Of a stretch of 10,205 bases of DNA, positions 6,312 to 10,205 are shown in pieces. Source of the stretch: CAZLXG01 sp964563585 (lineage in GTDB: Bacteria > Bacteroidota > Bacteroidia > Flavobacteriales > Flavobacteriaceae); assembly GCA_964563585.1 (NCBI GenBank), contig CAZLXG010000071.1, positions 1 to 10,205 on the forward strand, given 5' to 3'. How positions within the stretch are numbered: position 1 is the stretch's first letter; every line of letters starts with the position of its first letter. The notes below the pieces were generated by a model, which saw only the letters and a list, made by a program, of their open reading frames with translations, was not told where the DNA came from and searched no databases. The position numbers and the translations under genes were made by a program.

Positions 6312-8066
6312 TTATTTTGAGGCAGTTTCTAATTGCTTTAAATAAAGATGATTATAGTAGCCTTCAGCATTTATTAATGTGTTATGCGTACCTTCTTGTA
6401 CAATCTTGCCATTATCTAAAACAATAATTTTATCTGCATTTTTAGCCGAAGAAACTCTATGGCTTACAATAATAGTAGTTTTTCCTTTAGAAATTTTCCT
6501 TAAATTTTTTAATATTTTTTCTTCAGTTTCTGTATCAACCGCCGATAGGCAATCATCAAATAATAAAATTTCTGGAGATTTTATTATTGCTCTAGCAATA
6601 GATACACGCTGTTTTTGTCCACCAGAAAGCGTAATACCACGTTCGCCTAAAACAGTATTATAACCATCGTTAAACTTTATAATATTTTCATGCACTTGCG
6701 CATTTTTTGCAGCTTCAATAACATCATTTTCTATCGCATTTTCATTTCCAAACTTAATATTACTTTCAATAGTATCAGAAAATAAAAAAGCATCTTGTGG
6801 CACATAACCAATGCTGTTTCTTAAATCGGTAAGGTTATGTTGGTTTATTTTCGTTCCATTTATAATTATAGAACCTTTATCAATATCATATAAACGTCCA
6901 ATTAAATCTAAAATGGTAGATTTTCCAGAACCAGTTTTACCCAAAATGGCTAATGTTTCACCTTGTTTTATATTGAAGCTCACGTTTTTTAAAGCTTTAA
7001 TATTAGTATCATCATAAGTAAAAGACACATTTCTAAAACTAATATCTCCAGTAATTTTGGTATGTGCTTCAATTGTATTTTTAATTTCGGGCTCAATTTT
7101 TAAAAATTCATTAATACGTTTTTGAGAGGCTTCAGCTTGTTGCACAATAGATGTTACCCAACCAACTGTTGCTACTGGCCATGTGAGCATATTTACATAA
7201 ATTATAAATTCGGCAATGGTACCTAAACTTTCAATTTCACCATTTATATACTGCATGCCGCCAACATAAATTACTAGTAAATTACTAACGCCAATTAGTA
7301 ATATCATCATAGGGAAAAACAACGCTTGCACTTTTGCTAAACTGATTTGTTTTTCTTTGCTTGTGGCAGCGAGTGTATTAAAATTTGTTGATGTTAAGGG
7401 TTCTATTCCATATGCCTTTATAACCGAAATACCACTAAAAGATTCTTGTGTAAATGTTGAAAGTTTTGATAAATATTCTTGAACAACAGTACTGCGTTTG
7501 TGTATTTCTTTACTTAATTTATATATGACTACTGAAAGAATAGGAAGTGGCACAAGTGTATAAAATGCTAACTTTGGTGAAGCATTAAACATATAAATTA
7601 ATACAATTACAAAAAGTGTGATGGTATTAATACTGTACATAATTGCTGGGCCTGCATACATGCGTACACGACCAACATCTTCACTTATTCTATTCATTAA
7701 ATCACCCGTTCTATTCTTTTTATAAAAATTAAGCGAGAGTTTTTGATATTGATTGTAAACTTCATTTTTTAAATCGAATTCTATATAACGCGACACATTT
7801 ATAATAGCTTGTCGCATAAAAAAGGTAAGAATACCACCTATTATCGCAGCACCAATAATGTAAAGAATAGCTACAATCAATTCGGTTTTAAATACTTCTT
7901 TTGTTATTAATCCGTTTGATTGTTTTTCAATTAGAATAAAAATTTCTTTTATGTAACGAGGCGTGTAAAGCAAAAATATTCTAGCAGCAATAGTAATTGC
8001 AATACCAAAAAGCAAGTTTGTTTTATATTTTAAAAGGTATTTATTTAAATGCTGAAGTTCTTTCAT
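6312..8066 (-). CDS. ABC exporter half-transporter, MdlB/MsbA-like (membrane domain fused to ATPase)
   Basis: The 584-residue protein has the standard exporter half-transporter layout. A six-helix type 1 membrane domain (about 15-310) includes the conserved FYKKNRTGDLMNRISEDV segment (114-131). An ATPase domain follows (about 340-580), with Walker A GKTGSGKST (376-384), Q-loop Gln424 in GYVPQD, signature LSGGQ (480-484), Walker B ILLFDD (500-505), D-loop SAVD (508-511) and switch His536 in VSHR. Position 505, normally the catalytic Glu, is Asp. That substitution is typical of the degenerate half of heterodimeric exporters, yet no partner gene is in the window. It should act as a dimer in the inner membrane; the substrate (lipid, drug or peptide) is not predictable. 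A good -7 element precedes it and a 134-bp gap separates it from the PUR-like gene. Confidence 0.93.
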   Translation of the reverse strand: MKELQHLNKYLLKYKTNLLFGIAITIAARIFLLYTPRYIKEIFILIEKQSNGLITKEVFKTELIVAILYIIGAAIIGGILTFFMRQAIINVSRYIEFDLKNEVYNQYQKLSLNFYKKNRTGDLMNRISEDVGRVRMYAGPAIMYSINTITLFVIVLIYMFNASPKLAFYTLVPLPILSVVIYKLSKEIHKRSTVVQEYLSKLSTFTQESFSGISVIKAYGIEPLTSTNFNTLAATSKEKQISLAKVQALFFPMMILLIGVSNLLVIYVGGMQYINGEIESLGTIAEFIIYVNMLTWPVATVGWVTSIVQQAEASQKRINEFLKIEPEIKNTIEAHTKITGDISFRNVSFTYDDTNIKALKNVSFNIKQGETLAILGKTGSGKSTILDLIGRLYDIDKGSIIINGTKINQHNLTDLRNSIGYVPQDAFLFSDTIESNIKFGNENAIENDVIEAAKNAQVHENIIKFNDGYNTVLGERGITLSGGQKQRVSIARAIIKSPEILLFDDCLSAVDTETEEKILKNLRKISKGKTTIIVSHRVSSAKNADKIIVLDNGKIVQEGTHNTLINAEGYYNHLYLKQLETASK

Positions 8067-8121
8067 TTATTAATTTATCATCACTTTTATATGAGTAATT
8101 TTTTCATATTAAATGAAGAAA

Positions 8122-8150
8122 CAAATATACAGGATTAAAACAATAAACAT
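8122..8150 (-). promoter_or_regulatory. Candidate promoter of the ABC exporter gene
   Basis: On the minus strand, TATATTTG (8129-8122) matches TAnnTTTG at every defined base. At the -33 position, 18 bases upstream, the triplet is ATG (8150-8148) in place of TTG. The start codon is 55 bases downstream of the -7 element, giving a leader of about 50 bases. The exact -7 match in the expected place supports the call; the weak -33 lowers it. Confidence 0.5.
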
Positions 8151-8163
8151 ATTTTGAATATGT
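8147..8163. promoter_or_regulatory. 17-bp palindrome overlapping the -33 region of the ABC gene promoter
   Basis: The arms ACATATT and AATATGT are perfect 7-base inverted repeats around ttg. The element covers the -33 triplet of the candidate ABC gene promoter, a position where a dimeric regulator could block or recruit RNA polymerase. No local regulator gene is visible. AT-rich spacers yield such dyads by chance fairly often. Confidence 0.3.
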
Positions 8164-8206
8164 GCAATAACTGTTAAAAAATGTATAAATAATTAAATGA
8201 ATATTT

Positions 8207-8239
8207 TTGAAGTTTTTTTTTAAAATAGTATTATTTTTG
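8207..8239 (+). promoter_or_regulatory. Promoter of nusB (Bacteroidetes type)
   Basis: TATTTTTG at 8232-8239 is an exact TAnnTTTG -7 element. TTG at 8207-8209 lies 22 bases upstream, within the 17-23 spacing known for flavobacteria. Transcription should start near 8244-8247, giving a leader of about 50 bases that contains a small inverted repeat and a boxA-like sequence. This is the best promoter match in the window. Confidence 0.65.
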
Positions 8240-8243
8240 CACC

Positions 8244-8266
8244 ACGGAAACACAAAAATTCTCCGT
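8244..8266 (+). promoter_or_regulatory. Small inverted repeat in the nusB leader
   Basis: ACGGA (8244-8248) is complementary to TCCGT (8262-8266) across a 13-base A-rich loop. The stem could be extended by AA/TT with a small bulge. It falls at the predicted transcription start, so it may be either a 5'-terminal RNA hairpin or a DNA operator. It stands out as a GC-richer patch in an AT-rich spacer and sits upstream of the boxA-like sequence. Confidence 0.35.
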
Positions 8267-8278
8267 ATTTTTAATTTA

Positions 8279-8290
8279 AGTTCTTTGTAA
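8279..8290 (+). promoter_or_regulatory. boxA-like sequence directly before the nusB start codon
   Basis: AGTTCTTTGTAA matches the Bacillus rRNA-leader boxA (TGTTCTTTGAAA, recalled) at 10 of 12 bases and shares the CTTT core with E. coli boxA (TGCTCTTTAACA). boxA RNA is the binding site of the NusB-S10 complex. Here it ends two bases before the nusB ATG, exactly where bound NusB would cover the ribosome entry region. The sequence match is direct; the regulatory role is inferred. Confidence 0.45.
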
Positions 8291-8292
8291 TT

Positions 8293-9237
8293 ATGCTAAA
8301 CAGAAGACATATTCGTGTAAAAGTAATGCAAACTTTGTATGCTTTTAAAGGTAGTGAAAGTGATGATTTTAGTAAAGACCAGAAATTTTTACTGTTTAGT
8401 ATAGATAATATGTACAACTTGTACCTTTTATTAATCTCGTTACTGCTTGAAGTACAAAAAAGAGCAGAAAGCAATTTACAAAAGAAGCAGCAAAAACATT
8501 TAGCAACAGCAGAAGACAAAAATCCTAATAGAAAGTTTGTAAATAATAAGTTGTTACTGATGCTAAAGGATAATCTGCAATTAAAAAATCAGCTAGAAAC
8601 TTATAAAATAACGAATTGGGAACTAGATAACGAATATGTAGATATCATTTTTAAAGCCATTATTGCTAGTGACTTGTATAAAGAATATATGCAAACTAAG
8701 GTGTCTGATTTTAAAGAAGATAAAAATTTTATTATTGATATTTTTAAAGAAATAATAGCACCAAATGATAAACTTTATGAGTATATAGAGGACAAGAATA
8801 TTTCTTGGTTAGACGACCTTCCTACAGTAAACACTACTATTTTAAAGTTATTAAGAAAAGTGAAACTGAATTCTGATGATATTCTTTTTACACCAAGTTT
8901 ATATAAGGATATTGATGATAAACAATTTGCTATCGATTTATTCAAAAAAACGCTTTTAAATAATGAAGCTATAAATACGGAAATTCAACTTAAAACTCAA
9001 AATTGGGATGCAGATCGTATCGCAAAAGTAGATTTAGTTTTATTACAAATGGGAATTTGCGAACTGCAAAATTTTCAATCTATACCTGTAAAAGTAACTA
9101 TTAATGAATATCTAGAAATAGCTAAAGAATACTCAACACCAAAAAGCAGTATTTTTATTAACGGTATTTTAGATAAATTGGTTAAAGAGTACGAATCTGA
9201 AGGTAAATTTAATAAAATAGGACGAGGATTAATCTGA
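8293..9237 (+). CDS. nusB: Transcription antitermination factor NusB (long Bacteroidetes form)
   Basis: The 314-residue protein is a component of the Nus antitermination complex. With S10 (NusE), NusB binds boxA RNA and promotes complete transcription of rRNA operons. The N-terminus RRHIRVKVMQTLYAF (4-18) matches the start of the all-alpha NusB fold. The C-terminal half (about 205-305) contains the rest of the canonical domain, including NWDADRIAKVDLVLLQMGIC (237-256) and VTINEYLEIAKEYS (268-281). Ordinary NusB is about 140 residues. The extra 150 or so between the two halves (about 20-200) are lysine-rich and helical, as in other Bacteroidetes NusB proteins. The ATG at 8293 is supported by the N-terminal motif starting at residue 4. 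It heads the cluster with the DUF1573 gene and yajC, and the boxA-like leader suggests self-regulation. Confidence 0.94.
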   Translation: MLNRRHIRVKVMQTLYAFKGSESDDFSKDQKFLLFSIDNMYNLYLLLISLLLEVQKRAESNLQKKQQKHLATAEDKNPNRKFVNNKLLLMLKDNLQLKNQLETYKITNWELDNEYVDIIFKAIIASDLYKEYMQTKVSDFKEDKNFIIDIFKEIIAPNDKLYEYIEDKNISWLDDLPTVNTTILKLLRKVKLNSDDILFTPSLYKDIDDKQFAIDLFKKTLLNNEAINTEIQLKTQNWDADRIAKVDLVLLQMGICELQNFQSIPVKVTINEYLEIAKEYSTPKSSIFINGILDKLVKEYESEGKFNKIGRGLI

Positions 9238-9264
9238 TTTTCTGTTAAGAAGGTGATAAAAATT

Positions 9265-9297
9265 TTTAATCGATTAAATAATTGTTATTTTTACAAT
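9265..9297 (+). promoter_or_regulatory. Candidate promoter/operator of the DUF1573-yajC pair
   Basis: The 82-bp gap after nusB contains a perfect 14-bp palindrome, TTTAATCGATTAAA (9265-9278). It is followed by TATTTTTA (9286-9293), 7 of 8 to the TAnnTTTG -7 element. That element sits inside a second small dyad, ATTGT (9281-9285) with ACAAT (9293-9297). No clear -33 TTG is present; the palindrome occupies that region, as an activator or repressor site would. No terminator is visible after nusB, so read-through from the nusB promoter is also likely. Confidence 0.35.
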
Positions 9298-9319
9298 CCA
9301 AATTATAAAACCATTTAAA

Positions 9320-9817
9320 ATGAAAAAAGTAATATTAGGCTTAAGCACACTGTGTTTAATAGCATTTACATCATGTAAAGAGAATGCTGCTAATAAAATT
9401 GATGAAGGTAATATTGCAGTAGCTGCCGCAAGAGATGCTGTATCTTCAAAATTTCCAGTTATTCAATTTGATAAAACGACGCACGATTTTGGTGAAATTG
9501 AATCTAGAACAGCTGTTGAAACTGTTTTTAAATATACTAATACAGGTGAAGCACCTTTAGTAATTACAGATGTTAAAAGTTCTTGTGGATGTACTATTCC
9601 TAAAGATTGGAGTAGAGAACCATTAGCAGCTGGAGCGTCAGGACAATTTACAGTGAAGTTTAACGGTAGTGGAACTAATAAAATTAGTAAAACAGTAACA
9701 GTTACTGCAAATACTGAAAAAGGTAGTGAAACTGTAAGAATTACAGCGTTTGTAAAACCAGATCCTAACAAAAAACCAGTAATAAATAGTTCACCAGTAG
9801 CTAAACCAGTACAATAA
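9320..9817 (+). CDS. DUF1573 domain protein, probable lipoprotein
   Basis: The 165-residue protein begins with a lipoprotein-type signal peptide (MKKVILGLSTLCLIAFTSC) whose Cys19 is the likely lipidated residue. The FTSC lipobox is loose at -3, which is tolerated in Bacteroidetes. After a short linker, the DUF1573 domain covers about 48-146. It opens with IQFDKTTHDFGEI and carries the family hallmark SSCGCT (87-92), with Cys89 and Cys91. It has a beta-rich, Ig-like pattern (NTGEAPLVITDV, AAGASGQFTVKFN, KTVTVTANTEKGSETVRITAFV). The function of DUF1573 proteins is not established; they are abundant in Bacteroidetes envelopes. The tail from about 147 is proline- and lysine-rich. It lies 4 bp before yajC, so the two are surely co-transcribed, which fits an envelope setting. 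Confidence 0.9.
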   Translation: MKKVILGLSTLCLIAFTSCKENAANKIDEGNIAVAAARDAVSSKFPVIQFDKTTHDFGEIESRTAVETVFKYTNTGEAPLVITDVKSSCGCTIPKDWSREPLAAGASGQFTVKFNGSGTNKISKTVTVTANTEKGSETVRITAFVKPDPNKKPVINSSPVAKPVQ

Positions 9818-9821
9818 GATA

Positions 9822-10118
9822 ATGGGAGAAGGAGCAATAGGACAGTATTTACCGTTTATATTAATGTTTGTAGTTGTGTATTTCTTTATGATTGCACCAC
9901 AAATGAAACGTGCGAAAAAAGAAAAGAAATTTAACGCTGAATTAAAAAGAGGCGATAAAGTACTTACCAAAAGTGGTATGCATGGTAAAATTTTAGAATT
10001 AAACGATAAAGACGGAACTTGTATTATTGAAACAATGTCTGGGAAAATTAAATTTAATCGTTCTGCTATTTCTATGGAAATGAGTCAGAAGATGAATGAA
10101 CCAGCAACAGTAAAATAA
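9822..10118 (+). CDS. yajC: Preprotein translocase subunit YajC
   Basis: The 98-residue protein has the normal YajC length. YajC is a small inner-membrane protein that associates with SecDF-YidC at the Sec translocon and is usually dispensable. It has a single membrane helix at about 8-25 (QYLPFILMFVVVYFFMIAP). A basic cytoplasmic segment follows, with PQMKRAKKEKKF (26-37), then the conserved soluble part LKRGDKVLTKSGMHGKILEL (41-60) and the GKIKFNRSAIS strand (74-84). The KRGDKV-T-SGMHGKI block is the family signature. It starts four bases after the DUF1573 stop without a Shine-Dalgarno sequence and is followed by an intrinsic terminator, so it ends the transcription unit. Confidence 0.95.
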   Translation: MGEGAIGQYLPFILMFVVVYFFMIAPQMKRAKKEKKFNAELKRGDKVLTKSGMHGKILELNDKDGTCIIETMSGKIKFNRSAISMEMSQKMNEPATVK

Positions 10119-10139
10119 AAACTAAGTTTTATATAATTT

Positions 10140-10168
10140 AAAAGCTTCCAGAAATGGAAGCTTTTTTT
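10140..10168 (+). terminator. Intrinsic terminator after yajC
   Basis: An 11-base stem (AAAAGCTTCCA at 10140-10150 paired with TGGAAGCTTTT at 10155-10165) closes a GAAA tetraloop at 10151-10154. It is followed on the plus strand by a T-run through 10168. GNRA loop, long stem and T-tract together are a textbook Rho-independent terminator. It lies 21 bases after the yajC stop and separates the cluster from whatever follows. Confidence 0.9.
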
Positions 10169-10205
10169 GTTAAGTATTTTTTGTGTAAAATTAGTGTTAA
10201 TCTAA

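Noticed and set aside
6379..7017. Plus-strand frames of 94 and 68 codons inside the ABC exporter gene
   Set aside because: They are antisense to the ATPase domain, where every conserved motif is readable on the minus strand.
8271..8519. Minus-strand cysteine-rich 82-codon frame across the start of nusB
   Set aside because: It overlaps the conserved NusB N-terminus and its promoter side; the Cys/Phe-rich composition is typical of an antisense reading of a Lys/Gln-rich gene.
9463..9837. Minus-strand open frame of 124 codons across the DUF1573 gene
   Set aside because: It is antisense to a well-supported lipoprotein gene with the SSCGCT hallmark. Its hydrophobic look follows from the valine- and threonine-rich opposite strand.
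1..10205. CRISPR array, insertion sequence, prophage, tRNA or rRNA gene
   Set aside because: No regularly spaced repeats, transposase or integrase motifs, terminal inverted repeats, tRNA-like cloverleaf with CCA end, or rRNA sequence was seen.

Overview
The window looks like chromosomal DNA from a flavobacterium (Bacteroidetes, probably Flavobacteriaceae). The evidence is a very low GC content, AT-rich spacers without Shine-Dalgarno sequences, matches to the Bacteroidetes promoter form TTG ... TAnnTTTG, a long-form NusB of about 310 residues, a bacterial PUR-alpha-like protein, a DUF1573 protein and a large secreted M14 peptidase. No mobile element, CRISPR array, rRNA or tRNA gene is visible. 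Most of the content is housekeeping.

Layout. Positions 1-287 are mostly non-coding. They may hold the last codons of a plus-strand gene, and on the minus strand a short decayed reading frame between two near-identical 12-mers. A minus-strand thioredoxin/peroxiredoxin-like gene (288-842) diverges from a tight plus-strand operon (921-3190): csaA, a bile acid:sodium symporter (BASS) family transporter, and a membrane-anchored lysophospholipid-type acyltransferase. The acyltransferase starts at TTG inside the stop of the gene before it. This operon converges on, and overlaps by 6 bp, a minus-strand secreted M14 zinc carboxypeptidase (3185-5701). Upstream of that, also on the minus strand, are a PUR-alpha-like nucleic-acid-binding protein (5785-6177, with a strong terminator behind it) and an MdlB/MsbA-like ABC exporter (6312-8066).

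A 226-bp divergent promoter region (8067-8292) separates the exporter from the plus-strand cluster nusB - DUF1573 lipoprotein - yajC (8293-10118), which ends at a clear intrinsic terminator. NusB (Nus complex, rRNA antitermination) and YajC (Sec accessory subunit) are core functions. In flavobacteria this gene order is familiar and is usually followed by coaE (recalled, not checked).

I did not find an undescribed multi-gene system. The points most worth following up are regulatory and mechanistic: (1) a boxA-like sequence directly before the nusB start codon, with a small inverted repeat upstream of it, which suggests that NusB controls its own mRNA; (2) an Asp in place of the Walker B catalytic Glu in an ABC exporter encoded without a partner; (3) palindromes placed at the candidate promoters of the ABC gene and the DUF1573-yajC genes; (4) the interrupted reading frame flanked by short direct repeats at 89-288.
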